A DNA stretch of 64,000 bases from JANSYL01 sp963921255 (GCA_963921255.3 CAWUEW020000003.1:1364001-1428000), one strand, 5' to 3'. Positions 43,517 through 52,782 are shown, numbered from the stretch's first letter. A program made the numbers and translations. Notes: generated by a model not told the origin, from the sequence alone.

Positions 43517-44893
43517 ATGACCGTTCTGACAAGCACACCCTATGCCGATCTTGAGATCGGGCAGGAGGCGCATGTGACACGGCTGTGTCGGGCCGAGGAT
43601 TTCTATGTCTTCGCCCATGCCAGCGGCAACCTGAACCCGATGCACCTGCCCGAGGAAGACGGGGATGGCGACGGCGTAAACGAAGCCGTGGCGCCGTCGG
43701 CCTGGGTGGCGGCGCTCATTTCGGGGGTGTTGGGAAATCATCTTCCTGGGCCGGGCACCCTTTACCTTAGCCAGGATCTGACCTTTGTGGGCCGGGCGCA
43801 TGCGGGCGACACGTTGCAGGTTTCGGTCCAGGTCACCCAAAAACTGGCCGACGGCGTGGTGGAACTGGCGACCCGGGTCAGCGGCCCGCAGGGTGACGTG
43901 GCCCAAGGGCTGGCCCGGGTCCGCGCACCCGATCACGCGCGCAGTTTCGACGGGGTCGAGGTGCCGGGGCTGACCGTCCAGCGGCACGTGCATTTCGACG
44001 CACTGCTCAGCCGCGCAGAAGACCTGGCGCCGCTGCCGACGGTGGTGGTGTGCCCCGAGTCGCCCGATGCGGTGATGGGGGCGGTCCTTGGTCGGGATCA
44101 CACGCTGATTGATCCGATCTTCGTGGGCGCGCGCGAGAAGATCGTGGCAGCGGCCGAAGCGGCCAACGCCGACATTGCGGGTATCGAGATCGTTCACATT
44201 CCCGATCACCGCGCCGCGGCCTTGCGTTCGGTGGCTCTGATCCACGAGGGACGCGCACGCGCCTTGATGAAGGGGCACCTGCACACCGATCAGTTGCTGC
44301 ATGCCATCTTGAAAAAAGAGGGCGGCCTGCGGCGCAATCGCCGTCTCAGCCATGTGTTCATCATGGATGTGCCGGGGCGCGACCGGCTTCTGTTCGTGAC
44401 AGACGCAGCCATCAACATTGCGCCGGATCTCGATTGCAAGGTGTCCATCACGCAAAACGCGATTGATCTGGCGTTGGCCTTGGGCATCGAAACACCCCGG
44501 GTCGGGATCCTGTCGGCGGTGGAAACCGTCACGCCCTCCATCCCCTCGACGCTGGATGCAGCTGTTCTGGCAAAGATGGCCGACCGGGGACAGATCACCG
44601 GTGGATTGGTGGATGGCCCGCTGGCCATGGACAATGCGGTCGATCCAGGGGCAGCGCGCACCAAGGGGCTGACGGGAAGTGTGGCCGGGCGGGCGGATGT
44701 CTTGGTCGCGCCAAACCTCGAAGCGGGCAACATGATCGCGAAAGAACTGACCTTCCTGGCACATGCCGAAGCGGCGGGTGTTGTGATGGGGGCGCAGGTA
44801 CCGGTCATTCTGACCAGCCGGGCGGATGATGACAAAGCTCGTCTTGCCTCCTGCGCTGTTGCAGCCCTTTACGCCGAAAGCTTGCGCGGATGA
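43517..44893 (+). CDS. Fused MaoC-like domain / phosphate acetyltransferase
   Basis: The 458-residue protein combines an N-terminal MaoC-like hotdog domain (about 1-145) with a phosphate acetyl/butyryltransferase domain (about 155-455, containing LIHEGRARALMKGHLHTDQLL and VETVTPSIPSTLDA). The second part interconverts acetyl-CoA and acetyl phosphate, used by AckA encoded next. In the hotdog part, the hydratase motif SGDxNPxH reads SGNLNPMH: the catalytic Asp position is Asn38 while His43 is kept, so enoyl-CoA hydratase activity is doubtful. It is coupled to ackA by ATGA. Confidence 0.9.
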   Translation: MTVLTSTPYADLEIGQEAHVTRLCRAEDFYVFAHASGNLNPMHLPEEDGDGDGVNEAVAPSAWVAALISGVLGNHLPGPGTLYLSQDLTFVGRAHAGDTLQVSVQVTQKLADGVVELATRVSGPQGDVAQGLARVRAPDHARSFDGVEVPGLTVQRHVHFDALLSRAEDLAPLPTVVVCPESPDAVMGAVLGRDHTLIDPIFVGAREKIVAAAEAANADIAGIEIVHIPDHRAAALRSVALIHEGRARALMKGHLHTDQLLHAILKKEGGLRRNRRLSHVFIMDVPGRDRLLFVTDAAINIAPDLDCKVSITQNAIDLALALGIETPRVGILSAVETVTPSIPSTLDAAVLAKMADRGQITGGLVDGPLAMDNAVDPGAARTKGLTGSVAGRADVLVAPNLEAGNMIAKELTFLAHAEAAGVVMGAQVPVILTSRADDDKARLASCAVAALYAESLRG

Positions 44894-46050
44894 GCCTGAT
44901 CTTGACGCTGAACGCGGGCTCCAGTTCGATCAAGTTTGGACTGTATTCCGACGATCCGGAACCACGGGAAGTGGCGCGCGGCCAAGTGGATGCCTTGGGG
45001 CCGGACGCGCGGCTTCGGCTGCATCACAATGGGTCTGACAGCAGCCGCACTCTCGGCCCGACCGACCACGCAGCCGGGGTGCAGGTCATCATGAAGGCCG
45101 TCGCACAAACCTCGGAAAATGCAACTATTTCAGGCGTTGGGCATCGTGTTGTTCATGGTGGTCCGGATATCGACGGACCGCGCGTGATTGACGAGGGGTT
45201 GATTGACGCATTGTCCAAGCTCAGCCCCCTTGCGCCATTGCATCAGCCCCATAACCTCGCGGCCATCGACGCCGCGCGCAGGGCGTTTCCCAAGGCGCGG
45301 CACGTCGCTTGTTTCGACACCGCGTTTCACCGCGGGCACCCTTGGGTGAATGATACATTCGCGTTGCCGCGATCGTATTATGCCAAGGGTGTAAGGCGGT
45401 ATGGGTTTCACGGCCTCAGCTACGACTACATCACCTCGAAGCTGAAAGTAGACTTCAAGGACATCTTCCAAGGCGCTGTTATTGTGGCGCATTTGGGGAA
45501 TGGGGCGTCGCTCTGTGCGATTCAGAACGGTGCATCCATTGGGTCGACGATGGGCTTTTCGGCGCTGGATGGTATGCCGATGGGCACCCGTTCGGGTCAG
45601 CTGGATCCCGGGGTCATTTTGTTTCTGCTGGACGAAGGCCTGTCGAAGGAAGAGATCACCCGCCTTCTGTATAAAGACAGCGGGCTCAAAGGGTTGTCCG
45701 GCATTTCTCATGATATGCGTGATCTTCTGGGTTCAGACGACCCGGCCGCGGCACAAGCGATTGAGTACTATGTCTTCCGGCTTGGGCGTGAAATTGGCGC
45801 AATGGCGGCCGTCCTGGGCGGCATAGACGCATTGGTCTTTACCGGCGGCATCGGAGAGAACGCAGCCCCCATCCGCGCCCGGGCCGTTGAGCGTCTCGGG
45901 TTCCTTGGCTTGGCGGTGGATCCAGAGAAGAACGCCGCGAACGCGACCCAGATCGCCCAAGGTCCCGTTCCGATCCTTGTTCTGCCCACCGATGAAGAGC
46001 GCGTGATTGCCCGCGCGACGGCGGCGGCGTTGACGCAACCAGACGCTTGA
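44890..46050 (+). CDS. ackA: Acetate kinase
   Basis: It interconverts acetyl phosphate + ADP and acetate + ATP. The 386-residue ASKHA protein has LTLNAGSSSIKF at the start, GHRVVHGG, ACFDTAFH, YGFHGLSYDYI with the catalytic region, HLGNGASL and GGIGENAAPIRA. It overlaps the MaoC-Pta gene by four bases, so the acetyl-CoA to acetate route is produced from one mRNA. Confidence 0.96.
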   Translation: MSLILTLNAGSSSIKFGLYSDDPEPREVARGQVDALGPDARLRLHHNGSDSSRTLGPTDHAAGVQVIMKAVAQTSENATISGVGHRVVHGGPDIDGPRVIDEGLIDALSKLSPLAPLHQPHNLAAIDAARRAFPKARHVACFDTAFHRGHPWVNDTFALPRSYYAKGVRRYGFHGLSYDYITSKLKVDFKDIFQGAVIVAHLGNGASLCAIQNGASIGSTMGFSALDGMPMGTRSGQLDPGVILFLLDEGLSKEEITRLLYKDSGLKGLSGISHDMRDLLGSDDPAAAQAIEYYVFRLGREIGAMAAVLGGIDALVFTGGIGENAAPIRARAVERLGFLGLAVDPEKNAANATQIAQGPVPILVLPTDEERVIARATAAALTQPDA

Positions 46051-46081
46051 CCTTCCGCCGTCGAATTGCACATCAGGCGCT

Positions 46082-46525
46082 ATGCGTATTTTGCTTCTCT
46101 TGATCCTTGGTGTGGCCCTCGTGGTGGTCGGTGCAGCCTTTTACTTCCGCTCGGTGTCCATGCCGCCGGCGGACTGGCATATCGATCCAAGCACGGCCAC
46201 GCCCCCCACGACGCCCAACTATGCCTTGCGGGTTGGGTCCGACGCGCCGGTTGTCGTAGCGTCTCCGGCTGACACGGCGGCGGCGTTGGATGCCATCGCG
46301 CGGGCCGAGGGTGCATTGCGGATTGCGGGCGATCTTGGGGATGGGTTTGCGACCTACGTCCAGCGCACCCGCCTGATGGGGTACCCCGACGCGATCAGTA
46401 TTCGATTGAGTGCGGAGGGCGATGGCACGCGCATCGACATCTTTTCACGGTCCCGGTTTGGCCATTCCGATTGGGGGGTGAACAGGGCGCGCGTGGCCCG
46501 TTGGATTGCGGCGGTCGCCCCGTAA
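46082..46525 (+). CDS. DUF1499 family protein
   Basis: The 147-residue protein has one N-terminal membrane helix (ILLLLILGVALVVVGAAFYF) and a soluble domain with YVQRTRLMGYPDAISIRL and SRSRFGHSDWGVNRARV, the DUF1499 signature. It is probably anchored to the inner membrane facing the periplasm. Function is unknown. It lies 31 bases after ackA and 42 bases before prfA and may be read together with either. Confidence 0.8.
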   Translation: MRILLLLILGVALVVVGAAFYFRSVSMPPADWHIDPSTATPPTTPNYALRVGSDAPVVVASPADTAAALDAIARAEGALRIAGDLGDGFATYVQRTRLMGYPDAISIRLSAEGDGTRIDIFSRSRFGHSDWGVNRARVARWIAAVAP

Positions 46526-46567
46526 GCGGGCTTGACCGCACCCGGTGCACCCGTCACACCAACGCCC

Positions 46568-47623
46568 ATGTTGCCGCAAGACCGCCTTCGCCAGATCACG
46601 GACCGGTTCGAGTTTCTCGAAGCGCAACTGAACGCGGGCCCGGACGCCGACAAGATCGCGGAAATCAGCCGCGAATACGCCGAGCTCAAGCCGGTGGTCG
46701 AACAGATTGCCGGGTATCAACAACTCCTCGCGGATTTGTCCGAGGCCGAGGCGATGATGGACGACCCCGAATTGCGGGAACTGGCCGAAGATGAGGTGCC
46801 GCGCATCAAGGCGGCATTGCCCGAGGCGGAACACGCGTTGCAGCTTGCGCTCTTGCCACGGGATGCGGCCGATGCGAAGCCCGCGATGATCGAAATCCGG
46901 CCCGGAACCGGGGGCGATGAGGCCGCTTTGTTCGCCGGGGACCTGTTGCGCATGTACGAACGCTATGCCGAAGCCCGGGGCTGGCGCCTGGAGGTCATCG
47001 ACCTTCAACAGACCGAGCTTGGCGGCATCAAGGAGGTGACCGCCCGCATCGAAGGCGACAGCGTGTTTGCCCGGATGAAGTTCGAATCCGGCGTGCACCG
47101 GGTGCAGCGCGTGCCCGAAACCGAAAGCGGGGGGCGCATCCACACCTCTGCCGCGACGGTTGCCGTTCTGCCCGAAGCCGAAGCGGTGGATATTGATATC
47201 CCTGCCACGGACATTCGCATTGACACGATGCGCGCCAGCGGGGCGGGCGGACAGCACGTGAACACCACCGACAGTGCCGTTCGCATCACCCATTTGCCGA
47301 CCGGCGTGGTCGTCACGTCGTCCGAGAAGTCGCAGCATCGCAACCGCGAGATCGCAATGAGCGTTCTGCGCGCACGGCTCTACGATCTGGAACGCCAGCG
47401 GGCCGATGACGAGCGGGCCGCCGACCGAAAAGCACAAGTCGGGTCTGGCGACCGGTCCGAACGGATCAGGACCTATAACTTCCCCCAAGGGCGCATGACC
47501 GACCACCGGATCAACCTGACGCTCTACAAGCTGGACCAGATCTTGCAGGGGGATCTGGACGAAACCATTGACGCGCTGATTGCCGAAGATCAGGCGCGCA
47601 AATTGGCGGATATGGACGCGTGA
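46568..47623 (+). CDS. prfA: Peptide chain release factor 1
   Basis: RF1 terminates translation at UAA and UAG. The 351 residues from ATG 46568 give the standard N terminus (MLPQDRLRQITDRFEFLEAQL); a TTG 36 bases upstream is not needed. The codon-reading segment has PxT as RVPETESGGRIHTSA. The GGQ catalytic motif is at residues 227-229 (SGAGGQHVN). Its stop overlaps the prmC start (GTGA), so the factor and its methylase are coupled. Confidence 0.97.
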   Translation: MLPQDRLRQITDRFEFLEAQLNAGPDADKIAEISREYAELKPVVEQIAGYQQLLADLSEAEAMMDDPELRELAEDEVPRIKAALPEAEHALQLALLPRDAADAKPAMIEIRPGTGGDEAALFAGDLLRMYERYAEARGWRLEVIDLQQTELGGIKEVTARIEGDSVFARMKFESGVHRVQRVPETESGGRIHTSAATVAVLPEAEAVDIDIPATDIRIDTMRASGAGGQHVNTTDSAVRITHLPTGVVVTSSEKSQHRNREIAMSVLRARLYDLERQRADDERAADRKAQVGSGDRSERIRTYNFPQGRMTDHRINLTLYKLDQILQGDLDETIDALIAEDQARKLADMDA

Positions 47624-48465
47624 CGGACACGGTCCAGCGTGCCCTGACCCAAGGGCGCGCCTTGCTGGTTGAGGCGGGCATCCCCACACCCGATCTGGAC
47701 GCGCGTTGGTTGATGGCGGCGATCCTTGGCATGCCACCTGATCGCGTCATCCTGCATCTTCCCGATCCGTTGGACGACGCACAGGCCTTTGCCTTTCGCA
47801 ACGCCCTGCTGGCGCGTGTCGAAGGTCGACCATTGAGTCACATCCTGGGCGGGCGGTGGTTTTACGGGCGTTGGTTCCGGGTGACGGCAGACGTGCTTGA
47901 TCCGCGCCCGGATACCGAAACGCTGGTTGACCTGGCCCTGAGCGCGCCGTTCGAGCGTGTTCTGGACCTTGGGACTGGCAGTGGCTGCATCCTGCTCAGT
48001 CTTCTGGCCGAAAGCGGGACCAGCACGGGGCTAGGGGTCGACGTGTCGGACGCGGCGCTGGAGGTGGCGAGCGAGAACCAGATTGCCCTGGATTTGCAGG
48101 CGCGCGCCGAACTGATCCAGTCCGATTGGTATTCGGCAGTGGAAGGGCGCTTTGACCTGATCGTGTCAAACCCCCCCTACATCAGTGAGGCTGCCTATGC
48201 CGATCTGGATCGGGGTGTTCGGGATTATGAGCCCCGATTGGCCCTCACGCCGGGGGGCGATGGATTGGCGCCTTACCGGGTGATCGCCGCCGACGCCGCA
48301 CGCTTTCTCACCCCATCGGGGCGCCTTTTGGTCGAGATCGGCTTTGACCAGGGGCAGGCCGTAGCGGCGATTTTCGCCGCGTCCGGGCTTGAAGATGTCC
48401 GGGTGCATCCCGACATCAACAACAAGGACCGGGTGGTGTCGGCCAGCGCCCCGGCGGCGAATTGA
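47620..48465 (+). CDS. prmC: Release-factor glutamine methyltransferase
   Basis: It methylates the glutamine of the release-factor GGQ motif using SAM. The 281-residue protein has an N-terminal helical domain, SAM motif I VLDLGTGSGCILLSLLAE and the NPPY active site at 184-187 (SNPPYISE). It starts with GTG inside the prfA stop codon, the usual prfA-prmC arrangement. Confidence 0.96.
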   Translation: MTDTVQRALTQGRALLVEAGIPTPDLDARWLMAAILGMPPDRVILHLPDPLDDAQAFAFRNALLARVEGRPLSHILGGRWFYGRWFRVTADVLDPRPDTETLVDLALSAPFERVLDLGTGSGCILLSLLAESGTSTGLGVDVSDAALEVASENQIALDLQARAELIQSDWYSAVEGRFDLIVSNPPYISEAAYADLDRGVRDYEPRLALTPGGDGLAPYRVIAADAARFLTPSGRLLVEIGFDQGQAVAAIFAASGLEDVRVHPDINNKDRVVSASAPAAN

Positions 48466-48695
48466 GCCTCAAACGCGCCACATCGCACCAAAATCCGCGC
48501 ATTTAGCATGAAATCAGCCTTGCAAGGGCGAGATCATCATGTTTACCACTATAGGTGTGACGCAGCTGCTCTGGCCGAGCGCGCGACACATCTAGCCAAA
48601 CACTCCTTGCTCACCTTATCGGGCTTGGCAGAACTGCTTGACGGGATGCGACCCGTCGTTGTGAACAACCAGCACAACTGGAACCAAAAACCAAA

Positions 48696-49037
48696 ATGAG
48701 ATCATCGAAAAACCGTTCGCGGTCCAAGGGGAACCGCAACCGCTCTGTCGGGAATGTGGTCAACCGCGTCTTCGACAGCTCCGGCCCCGAGGGAAAGGTG
48801 CGCGGCACCCCGCAGCAGATTATCGACAAGTATAATCAGCTGACCCGCGATGCGCAGTTGAGCAATGACCGAGTGGCTGCCGAGAACTTTCAGCAGCATG
48901 CCGAACATTACTTGCGTCTCCTGAGTGAAGCGCAGCGGGAACAAGTAGCCCGGCGCGAGCAGCAGCAGCAACAGCAGCAGCAAAACAACCAAAACCGCAA
49001 CAAGCCGCAGCAACAGGACGCGGAGCAATCGGGTTAG
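48696..49037 (+). CDS. DUF4167 RNA-binding-like protein, N-terminal part ending at an internal amber codon
   Basis: The 113 residues up to TAG 49035-49037 contain the whole conserved DUF4167 domain (SKNRSRSKGNRNRSVGNVVNRVF, then GTPQQIIDKYNQL and NDRVAAENFQQHAEHYLRLL) plus a glutamine-rich linker. The domain is basic at the N terminus and is thought to bind nucleic acid. The same frame continues open for 87 codons after the TAG with the family's usual tail, so this is an interrupted gene (see 49038-49298). The codon before interruption was probably CAG (Gln). It sits downstream of prfA-prmC, the normal position in this group. Confidence 0.8.
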   Translation: MRSSKNRSRSKGNRNRSVGNVVNRVFDSSGPEGKVRGTPQQIIDKYNQLTRDAQLSNDRVAAENFQQHAEHYLRLLSEAQREQVARREQQQQQQQQNNQNRNKPQQQDAEQSG

Positions 49038-49298
49038 ACGGCTGCACAGCCGCAGGCCGATCCAGCGCCCGAGGCAAGTGGCGAAAAGCCCTTCGATGCC
49101 GTCATGGACGGCGGGTCTGGGGATGCGGGCCTGGTTGAAACCGCTGAAACGGCTCAGAAACCCAAGCGCAACCGCTCGCGCAGCCGTCGCAAACCCGAGG
49201 GCGAGCAGCAAGCCGAAACCGCGTCCGACGCGGCCCCGGCCGCGCCGACCGATGGCGACGACGGGCCCGGCTCGTCCCCGCAGGAAGCGGCGGAGTAA
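49038..49298 (+). pseudogene. In-frame continuation of DUF4167 after the amber codon
   Basis: Directly after TAG the frame runs without a stop to TAA at 49296-49298. It encodes an Ala/Pro/Glu-rich tail with the segment DAGLVETAETAQKPKRNRSRSRRK, which resembles the conserved C-terminal GLVET...KPKR motif of roseobacter DUF4167 proteins. Frame, codon bias and motif are intact, so the break is a single recent nonsense change, a sequencing error or a readthrough site. An ATG at 49104 could restart translation but has no clear ribosome-binding site. Confidence 0.7.
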
Positions 49299-49301
49299 GC
49301 T

Positions 49302-50135
49302 TCAGAATTGGCGGGCGAGGGCGCAAAAGCCCTCGATCGACACCTGTTCTGCCCGGTCCGTCGGTTTCAACCCGGCGGCCACGATCCGATCTTCGATATC
49401 AGGCGCAAGGCCCTTGAGGGCCGCGCGCAGCATCTTGCGGCGCTGATTGAAGGCCTTGGCGACGACACGGCTCAGCACGGCGGGGTCGGCTTCATAGCGC
49501 GGGGCGGGCAGGGCCGTTAGGTGCACCACGGCCGAGCGGACCTTCGGCGGCGGCGTGAAGGCCTCGGGCGGCAAGCTCATGACAATCCGGGCGTCCGCAC
49601 GCCACTGGGCCAGAACCGCCAGACGTCCGTAGGCTTTTGAACCGGGCTGCGCGACGATCCGTTCGGCCACTTCGCGCTGGAACATCAAGGTCAGGCTATC
49701 CCAGGCGGGTGGCCATGCCGGCGGGGTCAACCACCGCACCAACAGCTCTGTGCCGACGTTGTAGGGAAGGTTTGCCACGATCTTGATGGGCGCCGTGAGG
49801 TGCGCTTGCCACTCCACCTCCAACGCGTCTTCGTTCAGAACCTCCAATCGGCCGGGATACACCTCGGCAATCTCGGCCAAAGCGGGCAGACAGCGCGCGT
49901 CCTTTTCAACAGCGACCACGCGGCGTGCGCCTTCGGCCAGTAACCCGCGGGTCAACCCGCCCGGACCCGGTCCAATTTCCAGGACATCGGAACCCGACAG
50001 ATCACCTGCCATCCGCGCGATCTTGGCGGTGAGGTTCAGATCCAGCAGGAAGTTCTGCCCAAGCGCTTTTCGGGCGCTCAATCCGTGGGTCGCGATGACC
50101 TCGCGCAAGGGGGGCAGGGTGTCGATGGCGCTCAT
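49302..50135 (-). CDS. rsmA: 16S rRNA (adenine1518-N6/adenine1519-N6)-dimethyltransferase
   Basis: KsgA dimethylates two adjacent adenines near the 3' end of 16S rRNA late in 30S assembly. The 277-residue protein has GQNFLLDLNLTAKIA, SAM motif I LEIGPGPGGLTRGL and motif IV ANLPYNVGTELLV. ATG 50135 gives the standard length; the longer frame to 50270 is not supported. It converges on the DUF4167 gene with a three-base gap. Confidence 0.96.
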   Translation of the reverse strand: MSAIDTLPPLREVIATHGLSARKALGQNFLLDLNLTAKIARMAGDLSGSDVLEIGPGPGGLTRGLLAEGARRVVAVEKDARCLPALAEIAEVYPGRLEVLNEDALEVEWQAHLTAPIKIVANLPYNVGTELLVRWLTPPAWPPAWDSLTLMFQREVAERIVAQPGSKAYGRLAVLAQWRADARIVMSLPPEAFTPPPKVRSAVVHLTALPAPRYEADPAVLSRVVAKAFNQRRKMLRAALKGLAPDIEDRIVAAGLKPTDRAEQVSIEGFCALARQF

Positions 50136-50419
50136 GGGGGACCCTTGCCAGCAAGCGCGGACCCATTGCAAGCCTGCATCGTCCGTCATTGCCCGCCATA
50201 TGGCGCGGTGTTGGACGAGAGGGCGGGACCCACCCATGGGGCATCCGCTTGGCAGCCCGTCGCCCCGCACCTATCTTAGCCGAGAGCCTTCCGTGGCGCG
50301 CCCGGACGCGCCCGCAGCCCCGTTGGAGACCGATCCTGCCCCTCAGATAAGTCGATATCTTCCCGTCATCGCCCTTGTTGGATAGTGATGCGCGTGGCCA
50401 TAACCCGGCGGCTGATCTG

Positions 50420-51223
50420 ATGTCCGTCCGCTATTTCCAGGCGGCGCCGGATGAGATGCCCGAGGAAGTCTTCGCCGAGCACCATGTGCTGCTGAACCTT
50501 CAGTCCAAACCGCATCGGGTGAAGAACTGGCGCGATGGCGCGCTGCGGGATTTCACCTTCCAGAAGGACGACATCATCGTCACACCGGCCGGTACACGCT
50601 CGGGGTGGCAGTGGTTCGACACGTCAGACGTCATCGTCATCACGCTGGACCCCGACAAGGTGCAGCGGTTTGCACAATCGGAACTGGGGCTGCTTCTGGA
50701 CGTTCACCAATTGCAGGATCTACCCCTGTTTTCGGACCCGGACCTGTGCGCGGCCGGTGTGATGTTGCGCGACAGCCTGCAGGACGAAGGCCTGTCTTCG
50801 GTCGTCATGTTTGAGGCGCTCAGCCGGGTCTTTCTTGTGAAGCTGCTGCAACGCTACGGCCAGTGGCGCGCCGAGGACGTGGCGCTGTCGGCCCGCTTCA
50901 CCTCTCGGCACTATCACATGGTCCTGGCCTACGTGCGCGAACACCTGTCCGAGACGATCACGGTCGATGAACTGGCGGCGCAGGTAGGGATGAGCCCGTC
51001 GCACTTTGCGCGGGTGTTCAAAGAAACCGTGGGCGCGACGCCCATGCAGTATGTGATGAGTTTCCGGATCGAACAGGCGACCGGGATGATGCGCGAGACG
51101 GCGCACCCCCTAGGTGAGATTGCCCTGGCCTGCGGGTTCGCGGACCAGGCGCATTTTTCGCGCAGCTTCAAACAGGTCACCGGGCAAGCGCCGCGGGCGT
51201 TTCGTGCGTCCCTGAGCGCCTAA
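50420..51223 (+). CDS. AraC-family transcriptional regulator
   Basis: The 267-residue protein has a cupin-like N-terminal domain and a C-terminal pair of helix-turn-helix motifs. The first is TVDELAAQVGMSPSHFARVFKETVG and the second is LGEIALACGFADQAHFSRSFKQVTG. ATG 50420 (MSVRYFQ) is preferred to an upstream TTG at 50375, though neither has a strong ribosome-binding site. It is co-oriented with the hydrolase gene 134 bases downstream and probably controls it (inference). Confidence 0.85.
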   Translation: MSVRYFQAAPDEMPEEVFAEHHVLLNLQSKPHRVKNWRDGALRDFTFQKDDIIVTPAGTRSGWQWFDTSDVIVITLDPDKVQRFAQSELGLLLDVHQLQDLPLFSDPDLCAAGVMLRDSLQDEGLSSVVMFEALSRVFLVKLLQRYGQWRAEDVALSARFTSRHYHMVLAYVREHLSETITVDELAAQVGMSPSHFARVFKETVGATPMQYVMSFRIEQATGMMRETAHPLGEIALACGFADQAHFSRSFKQVTGQAPRAFRASLSA

Positions 51224-51357
51224 GCAGAATCTTCCAAAAACCAAGTCGAACGGTGCAAGTTTTGCGCCGCGCGTCTCCGTATGTGGTTGGTCATCGGGCG
51301 ACACGCCCGGACACATTTTCCGGCCCAAACCGGCCTGACACCGCAAAGGACAAACCG

Positions 51358-52266
51358 ATGACCGACACCCGCATCACCCTTCAGAACTCGGACGTCTCCG
51401 GCGTGACCGCACGCAGCGTTCACTTCGACAGCAATGGCGTGACCTTGAACGGCACGCTCTACACGCCGGACGGCGCGCCGGGCCTACTGCCCGGGATCAT
51501 CGCCACAGGGGCCTGGACCACGGTCAAAGAGCAAATGGCCGGCACATATGCCCGGGAGCTTGCCGCGCGGGGGTTCGCAGCCCTGACCTTTGATTTCACC
51601 GGATGGGGCCAGAGTGGCGGCACCCGCCGCTTCGTCGAAGATCCGGAAACGAAAACCGCCGATATCGCAGCCGCAGTGGCGTATTTGGCCACGCTCGACG
51701 TGGTTGACGCGGACAACATCACCGGCCTCGGGATCTGCGCGTCGTCCGGGTATATGGCCGCGGCGGTGGCGGACATGCCGGCTTTCCGCAAGGTGGCCTT
51801 GGTGGCCCCGTGGCTGCATGATCAGCCCATGGCCGAGGGCATCTATGGTGGCGCCGATGCGGCCGCCAACCTCGTTGCCCTGTCCGAGGCCGACGATGCG
51901 GCTGACAAGATCGTCACAGCCGCAAGCACGACCGATGACACCGCACTGATGTTCCAGGCCCCGTACTACACCGAGGCGGATCGCGGCTTGATCCCGGCCT
52001 ATGACAACAAGTTCAGCGTCGCGAGTTGGAAGCCCTGGCTGACCTATGACGCCATCGCGTCCGCCGATCGGTTGGACAAACCCATGCTGATGGTCGGCTC
52101 CCCGTCGATTGCGCTGCCCGATGGCGTGCCCGCCTACGAGGCGCGCATGCATGCGCCGCTGGAGAAGGTCTGGCTCGGGGAAGATGTGACCCAGTTCGAC
52201 TTTTACGACCGGGTGGATGCCGTCACAGCGGCCTCGGATGCCGTCGCGGCGTTCGCGGCGGCCTGA
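51358..52266 (+). CDS. Alpha/beta hydrolase with altered catalytic motif
   Basis: The 302-residue hydrolase-fold protein resembles dienelactone-hydrolase/YcjY-type enzymes (GIIATGAWTTVKEQM oxyanion region, FDFTGWGQSGG). The nucleophile elbow reads G-I-C-A-S, with Cys127 where serine is usual, and the late TQFDFYD segment has glutamine where the catalytic histidine (THxDFYD) is expected. Activity may therefore differ or be absent. AAAGGA precedes ATG 51358. It lies between an AraC regulator and a SnoaL-like gene, suggesting a small inducible unit. Confidence 0.78.
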   Translation: MTDTRITLQNSDVSGVTARSVHFDSNGVTLNGTLYTPDGAPGLLPGIIATGAWTTVKEQMAGTYARELAARGFAALTFDFTGWGQSGGTRRFVEDPETKTADIAAAVAYLATLDVVDADNITGLGICASSGYMAAAVADMPAFRKVALVAPWLHDQPMAEGIYGGADAAANLVALSEADDAADKIVTAASTTDDTALMFQAPYYTEADRGLIPAYDNKFSVASWKPWLTYDAIASADRLDKPMLMVGSPSIALPDGVPAYEARMHAPLEKVWLGEDVTQFDFYDRVDAVTAASDAVAAFAAA

Positions 52267-52296
52267 CGTGCAGGATCGCGACATAAGGATCACCCC

Positions 52297-52776
52297 ATGA
52301 GCATGACCATCGACATTGCAAACACGGTGGCGCGGTTCTTCCGCGCCGTCGATGACCGGGACTGGGCCACCGCCGAAGCGTTGATGTCCGATCCGGTTCA
52401 CCTCGACTATTCCAGTTTTGGGGCGGGCGACGCCGCGGATCTGCCGCCGCAGACGATCCTGGCCGGTTGGCAAGGCCTGCTGCCGGGCTTCGATCACACG
52501 CACCACCAGATCTGCAGTCTGGACGTTACGGTCGCGGGCGACCGGGCGACAGTCGGGTGCTATGGCACCGCCACCCATGTCATCGCCGAGGCCGATGGTG
52601 GGCAGGTCTGGACGGTCGTCGGCCGATACACGTTGACGCTTCAAAACCGCAAGGGTTGGCAGCTGACCGGCATCGTCTTCCATTTCAAATATCAGGATGG
52701 AAACACCGGGCTGCCTGCGCTGGCCTCCGCACGGGTGGCGTCGGCCCAGTCGTTGGGGGCTCAACAGACCGGATAG
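52297..52776 (+). CDS. SnoaL-like / NTF2-fold protein
   Basis: The 159-residue protein has the cone-shaped NTF2/SnoaL pattern: an N-terminal helix pair with FFRAVDDRDWATAEALMSDPVHLDYSSF, then a beta sheet with HHQICSLDVTVAGDRATVGCYG. Members bind small ligands or act as isomerases and cyclases. It follows the hydrolase by 30 bases and is likely its partner. A perfect 13-bp inverted repeat begins six bases after the stop. Confidence 0.78.
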   Translation: MSMTIDIANTVARFFRAVDDRDWATAEALMSDPVHLDYSSFGAGDAADLPPQTILAGWQGLLPGFDHTHHQICSLDVTVAGDRATVGCYGTATHVIAEADGGQVWTVVGRYTLTLQNRKGWQLTGIVFHFKYQDGNTGLPALASARVASAQSLGAQQTG

Positions 52777-52782
52777 CGGTGA

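Noticed and set aside
48508..48699. 63-codon frame just before DUF4167, overlapping it by ATGA
   Set aside because: No ribosome-binding site, no recognisable family and unusual composition. It is more likely the 5' untranslated region of the DUF4167 gene.
48918..49020. CAG/CAA-rich run as a tandem repeat element
   Set aside because: It encodes the glutamine-rich linker normal for DUF4167 proteins, with irregular codon order, and is not a separate repeat.
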